Shown: piece after piece, positions 1 through 6,408 of the stretch
Layout: every line of letters starts with the position of its first letter
Position numbering within the stretch: the first letter of the stretch is position 1
NCBI GenBank assembly: GCA_022825185.1
Contig: JAJDYK010000044.1
Location: 1-7,098 of the forward strand
DNA: 7,098 nt
Origin: Candidatus Latescibacterota bacterium
GTDB taxonomy: Bacteria; Latescibacterota; UBA2968; UBA8231
Direction of reading: 5' to 3'
Position numbers and translations under genes: made by a program
The notes under the pieces: generated by a model
What the model was told of the DNA's origin: nothing
The model's database searches: none
What the model saw: the letters and a program-made list of their open reading frames with translations, nothing else

Positions 1-816
1 GAGCAGGCCGCCGCAGACGCAGATGTCGGGCTGGATGATGTCGGCACCTTGGTTGGCGATTAGATCGAGGAACTCAAAGCGGGCGTAGAGGCTCTCGCCG
101 GTGGCCAACGGCACCTGCATCTGCGACTTGAGGCTGGTCCATGCCGGAATGTGCTCGGGGCGCATAGGCTCTTCGTAGAAAAAGGGGTCGTACGGTGCGA
201 GGGCGTTGGCTAGCTGCAAGGCGCGAATCGGCTCGAAGATCTTGGCGTGCGGGTCGAAGGCAAATTCCCAGTCGTCGGGGCAGTTGACGCGCAATTCTTC
301 AAAATACTTGGTTGCCTCGGCGCAGACGCGGCCCCAGCGATGGGCGTCTGGATCGAGCCGATAGGGGCTGGTTTTGAAGGCGGTGAAGCCATACTCCTCG
401 TGCAGACGCCGAGCTTGGTCGGCGGCCTCTTTGCCGTCGCGGCCGCCGATGGAGCGATAGACGCGCACCCGGTCGCGGGCGTGGCCGCCCAAGAGCTGAT
501 AGACCGGGACGCCCGCGGCTTTGCCGGAGATGTCCCACAGCGCGTGGTCGATGCCGGAAATGGCCGACAGACCGATCCCACCCGGTGGAAAGCGGAACTG
601 CTGGTGCAGCTTCATCATGATGAACTCGATCCGCCGAGGATCGATGCCCTTGATTAGCTCAAAGCAATAATCGACGGTCGGGCCGACGGCTAGGTCGGGG
701 CCGATGGAGTAGGTCTCGCCCCAGCCGGTGATGCCCTCGTCGGTCTCGACTTTGACCAAGACGCGGGGGCGGTTGCCGAAGCGGGCGATGATCGGGGTGA
801 TGGCGGTGATTTTCAC
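1..816 (-). CDS. Acid-sugar dehydratase of the mandelate racemase/enolase superfamily, C-terminus cut off by window edge
   Basis: This is the N-terminal 272 residues of an enolase-superfamily enzyme; the frame is open to base 1. Such enzymes abstract a proton alpha to a carboxylate with Mg2+ and, in the dehydratase groups, convert aldonic acids to 2-keto-3-deoxy acids in the cytoplasm. Seen: an N-terminal capping domain (about 1-115) ending in the family signature around residues 88-111 (ALWDISGKAAGVP, then LLGG), then a TIM-barrel. The metal ligands are D188 in the FDPH motif, E215/E216 in YEEP and E241 in ATGES. H190 lies two residues after D188, as in galactonate-dehydratase-like members. 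The Lys motif reads K148-T-S150, so the second racemase-type Lys is absent, which favours a dehydratase. The later His/Asp base is outside the window. The GTG start at 816 gives the usual MKI opening; its ribosome site is weak. It sits 11 nt behind the GH88 gene, so it is probably cotranscribed. Substrate (galactonate, rhamnonate or another) is undetermined. Confidence 0.88.
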   Translation of the reverse strand, partial: MKITAITPIIARFGNRPRVLVKVETDEGITGWGETYSIGPDLAVGPTVDYCFELIKGIDPRRIEFIMMKLHQQFRFPPGGIGLSAISGIDHALWDISGKAAGVPVYQLLGGHARDRVRVYRSIGGRDGKEAADQARRLHEEYGFTAFKTSPYRLDPDAHRWGRVCAEATKYFEELRVNCPDDWEFAFDPHAKIFEPIRALQLANALAPYDPFFYEEPMRPEHIPAWTSLKSQMQVPLATGESLYARFEFLDLIANQGADIIQPDICVCGGLL

Positions 817-827
817 GGTAGGTCTCG

Positions 828-2201
828 CTATTGGAAAAAGAGTGGGTAGGGGGCGTTTTCGGCTTCGCGTTTGATCAGGCTTATCAGTTCCATTGTGTGG
901 TAGTCGCCCCACATGGCTGCCTCGCCGCAGGGGATTTTGCGGCCTTGGGGCACGTAGTCCCAGCCATTGGGGCGATGGTAGATCGCGTGGAGGGTGATGC
1001 CTTGGTGTTGGGGATCGACGGCGAGATACGGTTCCTCTAGCAGGGCGCGGGCAATGGTGAAGGCCGCGGCGCGATAGCGCGTCCCTTTTGCTTCGTCCCC
1101 CTTGGATAAATAGTAGTTGCCCAAGCGCAAATAGCCTTGGCCGCAGATGGCCGCGGCCGAGCTGTCGAGCGGCTCGACGTCGTTGTGCGGGTCGGAGGGC
1201 TGGTCAGTTATCTCGCCAAAGGAGGCAACTCCGGGAGCACCGGTGTCCCAAAAGGGCACGCCGTCGGCAAAGCTGTTGGCGATGTGGAATTCAGCGGTGG
1301 CTAGGGCCGCTTTTTCCATGGTTTGCACGAGGGCGGCCTTGGTGCCGAAAGGCTCGACATCGGCCTCGCTGAGTGCGGCGAAATACTCTAGCTGCTCGGC
1401 GTAGCCTGTAAGCACCCACGACAGACCGCGAGTCCAAGTCGAAAAGGGAGTGTAACCCTGCTGGGTGCTGGGGCAGCGGTACTGGCCGTCGCGAGTGTTG
1501 AAGATGGATTCGTGGACTACGCGGCCGGGTGTGTCAAACGCGTCGCGGTCCTCGCCGTAGTACACGTTGAAACGGGCGTTGGTCTGGGCGTGTTCGATTA
1601 AGCGGCCGAGCAGGCTGATGCGCTTGTCGCCCTCGCCCATCAGCGCGTGGCCTAGCTGGTGCGCAGTCCCCAGGATGCGCAGCGAGCGCATGGTGTCGGA
1701 AAAGAGCGAATGCGGGCCGTTGAAGGAGTGGATGAAGCCCGTGCCGTACGCGGTCTCGGTCCAGCGCGCGGCTTGCACGGCGCCCGACAGCTTGATGGCC
1801 AACTCGTAGAAGTCCAGTTCTCGCTGATCGTGCGGGATGCGGCCTTCGAGCATCAGGCGTCGCAAGTTGCCATAGGTGGAGAGGTTGTTGAAGCCGTGGT
1901 CGTGGACGCCGATGTGCGAGACGTGCGGTGCCATGTGCGCGATGGTGCGGTCGCGGCCGAGTGCGAGGAAGCGCACGTCGTCGGTCATGTCGTACTGCAG
2001 GATGGCGCAGCCGTATTGGAAGCCCTGGGTCCATTCGGTCCAGCCTCGGGTGGTGTAGCGTCCCTGCTGGGTGAAGACCGGGGTGCCGCGATCTGGGTCC
2101 CAAGTGCTGTCGAGATCGAGGATCTTGGTGCCGGTAAGGGTTAAAAAGCGCTGGATTGCTGGAAGAAGCTGTTGGGCGTTCAGGTCTTGGTCTGGTTTCA
2201 C
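828..2201 (-). CDS. Glycoside hydrolase family 88-type unsaturated glucuronyl hydrolase
   Basis: A 457-residue protein resembling GH88 (and related GH105) enzymes. These hydrate the 4,5 double bond of the unsaturated uronic acid left by polysaccharide lyases and so release it from the oligosaccharide. Seen: the HDHGF motif at 100-104, whose D101 corresponds to the first key Asp of the Bacillus unsaturated glucuronyl hydrolase; D169 in SDTMRSL, likely matching the second; STWTRGLSW at 254-262, resembling the family STWARGQAW; VPFWD at 315-319; DSSAAAI at 346-352; and WGDYHTMEL at 431-439. These follow the order expected for the (alpha/alpha)6 barrel. It is longer than the roughly 370-400 residues usual for the family, partly from an extra stretch at about 320-345. 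No signal peptide is visible, so it is probably cytoplasmic. The start is GTG, with an AAAGGAA ribosome site 7 nt upstream. It heads the minus-strand operon and diverges from the lyase gene. The fold is confident; the exact uronyl substrate is not. Confidence 0.9.
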   Translation of the reverse strand: MKPDQDLNAQQLLPAIQRFLTLTGTKILDLDSTWDPDRGTPVFTQQGRYTTRGWTEWTQGFQYGCAILQYDMTDDVRFLALGRDRTIAHMAPHVSHIGVHDHGFNNLSTYGNLRRLMLEGRIPHDQRELDFYELAIKLSGAVQAARWTETAYGTGFIHSFNGPHSLFSDTMRSLRILGTAHQLGHALMGEGDKRISLLGRLIEHAQTNARFNVYYGEDRDAFDTPGRVVHESIFNTRDGQYRCPSTQQGYTPFSTWTRGLSWVLTGYAEQLEYFAALSEADVEPFGTKAALVQTMEKAALATAEFHIANSFADGVPFWDTGAPGVASFGEITDQPSDPHNDVEPLDSSAAAICGQGYLRLGNYYLSKGDEAKGTRYRAAAFTIARALLEEPYLAVDPQHQGITLHAIYHRPNGWDYVPQGRKIPCGEAAMWGDYHTMELISLIKREAENAPYPLFFQ

Positions 2202-2208
2202 GGGATGG

Positions 2209-2215
2209 TTCCTTT
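2209..2215 (-). promoter_or_regulatory. Ribosome binding site of the GH88 gene
   Basis: On the minus strand the bases read AAAGGAA, followed by a 7-nt gap and the GTG at 2201. This strong Shine-Dalgarno sequence supports the GTG start, because no ATG is placed as well. Confidence 0.7.
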
Positions 2216-2235
2216 GATTTGGGCAGCGAGAAGAT

Positions 2236-2241
2236 AGGAGG
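2236..2241 (+). promoter_or_regulatory. Ribosome binding site for the upstream lyase start (GTG 2247)
   Basis: A perfect AGGAGG lies 5 nt before the GTG at 2247 and 17 nt before the in-frame ATG at 2259. The spacing favours GTG 2247 over the ATG. It competes with a second ribosome site at 2318-2323. Confidence 0.55.
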
Positions 2242-2246
2242 GGTGT

Positions 2247-4853
2247 GTGGGCGGGTCAATGCGGATTGGTGGGGTCTTGGTCGCTTGCTTATTTTCCCTC
2301 GCCGCACAGACGAGGCCAAGGAGCAGTCCCGTGAGCATACCCGATGAAGGCATTGCCTTAAAAGTAGCAGAGACCGAGGGCCTTACCCGCCGAAAGTACC
2401 CCCTGACAAGAGGCGTCCCCTTGCCCCAAGGTGCTGTAACAGGTGTGGAAAATCTGTCGTTACAGGACGCACAGGGTCGGGATGTCCCGGCGCAGGTACG
2501 GGTCTTGGGTTGCTGGCCGGACGAGAGCGCGAAGTGGGTCTTGGTGGATTTTCAGGCCGATGTGGAAGCGGGGCAAGAGGCCGTGTACACCTTGAGATAT
2601 ACGGACGAAAAAGCTGCGGCGAGCGTCCAAGGCGTGGAAATCGCTGAGCGGGAAGATCGCTTTGAGGTGTGTACCGGACCGCTACGTTTTGGCATTGGCA
2701 AAACGTCATTCTCGCTTTTTGACGGGGTAGAGCTAGGGCAGCGAGCCGAAGGGTCGTTTGTCTCCGAGGTAGAAGTTGCACCTCGGGGCGGCGGCGATGC
2801 TTGGGCTAAGATTTCCGAGTCCGAGTTCGTCGGAGGAACGCAGCGGCGGATCTACGGGATGGGGGGCATGTGTCTGGCGTCAGAGGGCGTGGAGGAATAC
2901 GCTGTCGAAATCGAAGAGGCCGGTCCCTTGCGGGCGGTGATTTGCTGCCGAGGAGCCTACGAGTCAACCGCGCCCATGCACCACTACGCTGGCTATCGTC
3001 CGCTGCGCTTTGCGACGCGGATCTACGCCTATGCCGGCAAGGCGCAGGTGCGGGTGGTACACACGGTGATCGTCACCTGCAATCCGCGCGAGACCGAGGT
3101 AGAGGAACTGGGCTTGCGCGTCCCGCTCTTGCCTGAAGGCGGCGGGACTTGGCGCGTCGGAGCTGGGCGGGTCATGGCGGGGGCTTGGGTTCCCGAGCGC
3201 TATGCACTGCTCTCGCAGCGGTCGGACAATCACTTCTATTGGGAGGAGTACGAGGGCGTCGAGCGCGCTGCGCGGGCCGAGGGCGAACGGGCCGAGGGGT
3301 GGATTTGTGCTGAGAACGGCCGTGCTGGCGTTGGCGTTGCGCTACGCTACATGGCTGAGGAGTATCCCAAGGCCCTCGGCGTGGGGGCGCAAGGCATTGA
3401 CGTGTTTTTTTGGCGCGACCCAGATGGACGGCGGCTGAGCTGCAAGCGCTATGCCGAGGAGGTGGCTTGGCACGAGGGAGAAGGGGTCTATGCCGACGGC
3501 ACGGGCACGGCGAAGAGCAGCGAGTTCTTCGTCGATTTTTTTCGCGCTGGGTCCGCCAGCGGCGAGCGGTTGCAGGGCCTTTTGCACCCGCCACAGGTGA
3601 GCGTTGCGCCAGATTGGGTGGTGCAGAGCGGGGCGGTCGGCGGCTTGGCAACCGGCGCAGAGTTTCCGCGTTCCGACCGCATGTTGACGGGCTTTGTCGC
3701 CTGGATGGAAGGGCACATCGAGCGCTATCGCTGGAAGGGGTTTTTCGATTGGGGCGACGTGATGGCCACGTGGGAGGAGAGCGCGGGAGGCTGGCGCTTT
3801 AAGGGCCGCTGGGGTTGGTGCAACAGCGAATGGGATCCGCGCCACGCCGTGTGGTTGCAGTACTTGCGCACGGGCGAGGGGCGCTACTACGCGCTCGCCG
3901 AGGCCATGACCCGGCACTCGCTGGACGTAGATACCTGTCACTATCATCCGTTGCGGCCCTACATGGTGGGCGGCTGTTTCCGCCACAGCATGGACCACTT
4001 TGGCGACGAGCCGTGCGCTTCGCACACCTTTATCGACAATTGGGTGGATTACTACTACTTGAGCGGCGACGAGCGGGCGCGGGAGGTCTTGCACGAGGCC
4101 GGGGAATTTTTTCTGCGCTATCGCTGGAGCGAGGACCCGCGCTACAGCTTCAGCTTGCGCTCCATCGCCAACGCGCTGCGGGGCTTGCTCTACCTGTACG
4201 AGTTGACCGGCGAGGAGAGCTTTATGCGTCGCGCTGAAGAGGTGTACGACGCGGTGGCTCGCGGCCAAAACGAGGACGGTAGCTGGCACAAGCGCTTTCA
4301 GGTATCCACGGAGGCCAAGCTGCCCGACCAAGGGCCGTACGGCATGGCCACTGAGGGCACCACTCTGGCGGTGGAAATGGGGACGGCGGACCCGTTTAGC
4401 GACGAAGAATTCCTCGCGCTGCGCGGGAGCTTTAGCTCGTTGAAGCGGGTGTTGCCCCACGAGGAGCAAAAGGGCTATCAGACTCATTATTTGATGGTCG
4501 GGCTGGAGCGGCTACACAGGATGACTGGGCGCGCGGATGTGGCTGAGGTTTTCGTGCGGGCCGTCGATTGGTTCTGCGGCGGCAAAGGCGTCTTCGACGC
4601 CGAATTTGCCCGCGCCCAAAGCTACCACGGCGTGCTCTGCGGCTCGCTGGCGTACGCTTGGCGGCTGACTGGGGAGCAGGGCTATCTGGAGGTGGGGCGC
4701 GCAGTGCTGGCCGAATTGATTGACCAACAGGACTGGAGCGACCGCCCGGATTACCGGGGCGCGGTGGCCATGCACCCGACCGCATTGAGTTTGGTGTTTT
4801 TTGGTGTGCCGTCGCTACTGGGGGCACTTGCAGAAGCAGGAATTGAGAATTAG
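2247..4853 (+). CDS. PcRGLX/YetA-like polysaccharide lyase (PL26-related exo-rhamnogalacturonan lyase family)
   Basis: An 868-residue protein with the three-part architecture of the PcRGLX/YetA family; the characterised Penicillium member is a PL26 exo-acting rhamnogalacturonan lyase that leaves unsaturated galacturonyl-rhamnose products. Seen: an N-terminal RIFT-barrel-like domain at about 35-125 (RRKYPLTRGVPLPQG; then VLGCWPDESAKWVLVDF); a central beta-rich domain at about 130-440; and a C-terminal alpha/alpha toroid at about 480-850 with FFDWGD (499-504), CNSEWDPRHAVWLQYLRTGE (525-544), RHSLDVDTCH (556-565) and HSMDHFGD (580-587), typical of the family. From GTG 2247 the N-terminus (MRIGGVLVACLFSLAAQ, residues 5-21) looks like a signal peptide, with a possible lipobox LVAC at 11-14. 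From GTG 2331 there would be 840 residues and no export signal. The last residues, IEN, and the stop are encoded by a repeat element. It leads the plus-strand pair with the sulfatase. Family membership is strong; lyase activity and substrate are inferred. Confidence 0.87.
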   Translation: MGGSMRIGGVLVACLFSLAAQTRPRSSPVSIPDEGIALKVAETEGLTRRKYPLTRGVPLPQGAVTGVENLSLQDAQGRDVPAQVRVLGCWPDESAKWVLVDFQADVEAGQEAVYTLRYTDEKAAASVQGVEIAEREDRFEVCTGPLRFGIGKTSFSLFDGVELGQRAEGSFVSEVEVAPRGGGDAWAKISESEFVGGTQRRIYGMGGMCLASEGVEEYAVEIEEAGPLRAVICCRGAYESTAPMHHYAGYRPLRFATRIYAYAGKAQVRVVHTVIVTCNPRETEVEELGLRVPLLPEGGGTWRVGAGRVMAGAWVPERYALLSQRSDNHFYWEEYEGVERAARAEGERAEGWICAENGRAGVGVALRYMAEEYPKALGVGAQGIDVFFWRDPDGRRLSCKRYAEEVAWHEGEGVYADGTGTAKSSEFFVDFFRAGSASGERLQGLLHPPQVSVAPDWVVQSGAVGGLATGAEFPRSDRMLTGFVAWMEGHIERYRWKGFFDWGDVMATWEESAGGWRFKGRWGWCNSEWDPRHAVWLQYLRTGEGRYYALAEAMTRHSLDVDTCHYHPLRPYMVGGCFRHSMDHFGDEPCASHTFIDNWVDYYYLSGDERAREVLHEAGEFFLRYRWSEDPRYSFSLRSIANALRGLLYLYELTGEESFMRRAEEVYDAVARGQNEDGSWHKRFQVSTEAKLPDQGPYGMATEGTTLAVEMGTADPFSDEEFLALRGSFSSLKRVLPHEEQKGYQTHYLMVGLERLHRMTGRADVAEVFVRAVDWFCGGKGVFDAEFARAQSYHGVLCGSLAYAWRLTGEQGYLEVGRAVLAELIDQQDWSDRPDYRGAVAMHPTALSLVFFGVPSLLGALAEAGIEN
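2318..2323 (+). promoter_or_regulatory. Alternative ribosome binding site for an internal lyase start (GTG 2331)
   Basis: AAGGAG followed by a 7-nt gap and an in-frame GTG at 2331 is a textbook initiation site. Using it would remove the first 28 residues, including the whole signal-peptide-like segment. The RIFT-barrel domain begins only after this point, so the shorter product would still be a complete enzyme. Confidence 0.45.
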
Positions 4854-4900
4854 GAATTAGGAATTCCCGGCCCCAGCCCTAATTCGTAATTCGTAACTGA
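4840..4900. repeat. Heptanucleotide tandem repeat in inverted arrangement
   Basis: The left arm holds four consecutive 7-base units: GAATTGA (4840-4846), GAATTAG (4847-4853), GAATTAG (4854-4860), GAATTCC (4861-4867). After a GC-rich 12-nt middle (4868-4879) the right arm has TAATTCG (4880-4886), TAATTCG (4887-4893) and the degenerate TAACTGA (4894-4900). Read on the minus strand the right arm gives GAATTAC-type units, so the arms can pair over about 16 bases with two G-G mismatches. The element is much more AT-rich than its surroundings and overlaps the last codons and stop of the lyase. It resembles the short tandem heptanucleotide repeats described in cyanobacterial genomes, though kinship is not implied. 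A hairpin here could act as an attenuator or mRNA-processing site between lyase and sulfatase. Confidence 0.75.
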
Positions 4901-4902
4901 AT

Positions 4903-4907
4903 AGGAG
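4903..4907 (+). promoter_or_regulatory. Ribosome binding site of the sulfatase
   Basis: AGGAG lies 7 nt before the ATG at 4915, immediately downstream of the heptad-repeat element. It fixes the start so that the protein opens directly with the sulfatase core and carries no signal peptide. Confidence 0.7.
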
Positions 4908-4914
4908 ATACCGA

Positions 4915-6408
4915 ATGCCTGAACGACCCAATATCATTCTCATTATGACCGACCAACAGCGCTTTGACACAATCGGCGCTTGGGGTTACGACTACGCGAT
5001 TACGCCGGCGATGGACCGCTTGGCCGCGGAGGGGCTTTCCTTCCGCAATGCCTTTTGCCCAGGTGCGACTTGCATTGCCTCGCGGGCGGCGATCTTCACG
5101 GGTATGTACCCGCACAATACCGGCGTGTACAGCTTTGATCACTGGGCCAGTCACCGCAATTGGGTGCAAGACCTCAACGACGCGGGGTATCACTGCGTCA
5201 ACATCGGCAAGATGCACCTTGCCCCGCGCGATGTCGCCGGGGGTTTCCACGAGCGGGTCGTGGTAGAGAATCCCACCAACAAGAATCTCGCCATGGGTGG
5301 GGCTGACGACGATTGGGGCCGCTATCTGCGGATCCACGGCTTGGAGCGGCCCAACGACCGCAATAAGACCGACCCCAATTGGATGCAGAAATACCAAGGC
5401 GTCCCTTGGCACTTGGAGGAGCGCTTTCACTCGGATATTTTTATCGGCGACTCAGCCCTCGCTTGGATCCGCGATTACAAGGGTCAACAACCGTTTTTCC
5501 TGCAAGTAGGTTTTACCGGCCCGCACGAGCCGTGGGATCCGCTGCCGAGGCATCTGGAGCAGTACGCAGGGCGTCCAATGCCCCCGCGTGTGATGCGCGA
5601 AGGCGAGTTGGAGGACAAGCCGCCCCAGCACGCGGCGCAGAGAAAGACGCACGCTGAGACCGAGCACGAGTCCGCGATCGACATGTTCTCGCCCAGCGAA
5701 GAAGATATCGCCCACATGCGGCGGCATTACTACGCTAAAATTACAACGGTCGATGAGAAGTTGGGCGAAGTTCTCGACGCACTGCAGGCGCGGGGTTTCT
5801 TGGACAATAGTCTGCTCCTCTTCTGCTCGGATCACGGCGAGCTGTTGGGCGATCACGGGCTGGCGTATAAGTGGCTGATGTACGATCCGATAGTACACGT
5901 GCCGCTGATTGTGCGCGACAGTCGGCGGACGCAACAGGGCCGCGAGACTGGCGACTTGGTTTCGCTGATGGATTTGGGGCCGACGATCCTAGAAGCGGCG
6001 GGCGTGGAAGTGCCTAGTTACTTGGAGGGACGCTCGCTGGGGCCATACTTAGAGGGGGACGCGGATTGTGCGCCGCGCGAGTGGGTGTTCTGCGAGGACA
6101 ACTATCAGGTGATGATGCGCGGCCAGCGGCACAAGATGGTCTATTACATCGGCCAAGATCAGGGCGAGCTATACGACTTAGAGCAGGACCCGCACGAGTT
6201 GTGGAATCTCTGGGGCCGACCCGAGCAGCGGGAACTGCAAAACGAGCTTACGGCCCGTTTGCTGCGCTGGCTCGCCGCGAGCACGTACTACAATGCGGGC
6301 TACCGCCGCCAGCGCAGCCGGCAGTACGCAATGCGCTGGCCGCAGCCGGACGACGCGTTTTTGCACGGGGCAGGGGGGAAAGCAGTGCCCCGTTCGTTTG
6401 ATCTCTAG
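4915..6408 (+). CDS. Type I (formylglycine-dependent, S1 family) sulfatase, apparently cytoplasmic
   Basis: A 497-residue sulfatase of the alkaline-phosphatase superfamily that should hydrolyse sulfate esters, here probably on oligosaccharides. Seen: PNIILIMTDQQ at the N-terminus with D13 and Q14 as metal ligands; the nucleophile region C53-I-A-S-R57 followed by AAIFTGMYPHNTG; GKMH at 98-101 (K99, H101); GPHEPWDP at 202-209 (H204); CSDHGE at 304-309 with D306 and H307 as metal ligands; and K319 in GLAYK. The C-terminal GELYDLEQDPHELWNLW (417-433) is typical of the small C-terminal subdomain. C53 would be oxidised to formylglycine. The motif has Ala where CxPxR has Pro, a variant compatible with anaerobic-type radical SAM maturases. 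The protein starts at the catalytic core with no leader, so it is likely cytoplasmic and acts after uptake, unlike many secreted polysaccharide sulfatases. It follows the lyase by 61 nt and overlaps the convergent kinase-like gene at the stop. Subfamily and substrate cannot be read from the sequence alone. Confidence 0.94.
   Translation: MPERPNIILIMTDQQRFDTIGAWGYDYAITPAMDRLAAEGLSFRNAFCPGATCIASRAAIFTGMYPHNTGVYSFDHWASHRNWVQDLNDAGYHCVNIGKMHLAPRDVAGGFHERVVVENPTNKNLAMGGADDDWGRYLRIHGLERPNDRNKTDPNWMQKYQGVPWHLEERFHSDIFIGDSALAWIRDYKGQQPFFLQVGFTGPHEPWDPLPRHLEQYAGRPMPPRVMREGELEDKPPQHAAQRKTHAETEHESAIDMFSPSEEDIAHMRRHYYAKITTVDEKLGEVLDALQARGFLDNSLLLFCSDHGELLGDHGLAYKWLMYDPIVHVPLIVRDSRRTQQGRETGDLVSLMDLGPTILEAAGVEVPSYLEGRSLGPYLEGDADCAPREWVFCEDNYQVMMRGQRHKMVYYIGQDQGELYDLEQDPHELWNLWGRPEQRELQNELTARLLRWLAASTYYNAGYRRQRSRQYAMRWPQPDDAFLHGAGGKAVPRSFDL

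Larger units (their letters stand above)
2202..2246. other. Very short divergent intergenic region
   Basis: If the lyase starts at 2247, only 45 nt separate the two divergent start codons, and most of that is taken by the two ribosome sites (2209-2215 minus, 2236-2241 plus). I see no convincing -35/-10 pair for either direction. Promoters must then lie inside the opposing genes, or the lyase really begins at 2331 and the region extends to 2330. No operator-like palindrome was recognised. Confidence 0.5.

Noticed and set aside
247..657. Plus-strand 136-codon frame opposite the dehydratase gene
   Set aside because: The minus-strand frame from GTG 816 carries all enolase-superfamily motifs; the plus-strand frame shows none.
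2214..2242. Possible sigma70 promoter with TTGATT at 2214-2219
   Set aside because: No acceptable -10 hexamer lies 16-18 bases downstream; the corresponding position is the GGAGG ribosome site.
1534..2319. Minus-strand 261-codon frame overlapping the GH88 gene and crossing the divergent region
   Set aside because: It is Arg/Pro/His-rich, shows no domain, and is a frame-shifted shadow of the GH88 coding sequence.
3342..4487. Long minus-strand open frame (381 codons) inside the lyase gene
   Set aside because: It is fully antisense to a gene with clear family motifs, has low-complexity Ala/Val/His-rich content without recognisable domains, and such frames are common opposite GC-rich genes.
4860..4867. 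GGAATTCC palindrome as a transcription factor operator
   Set aside because: It is explained by the last heptad of the tandem repeat running into the GC-rich centre, so there is no independent support for an operator.
4868..4914. Rho-independent terminator between lyase and sulfatase
   Set aside because: The repeat arms can pair, but the stem is AT-rich with mismatches and no U-run follows; the sulfatase ribosome site follows directly.
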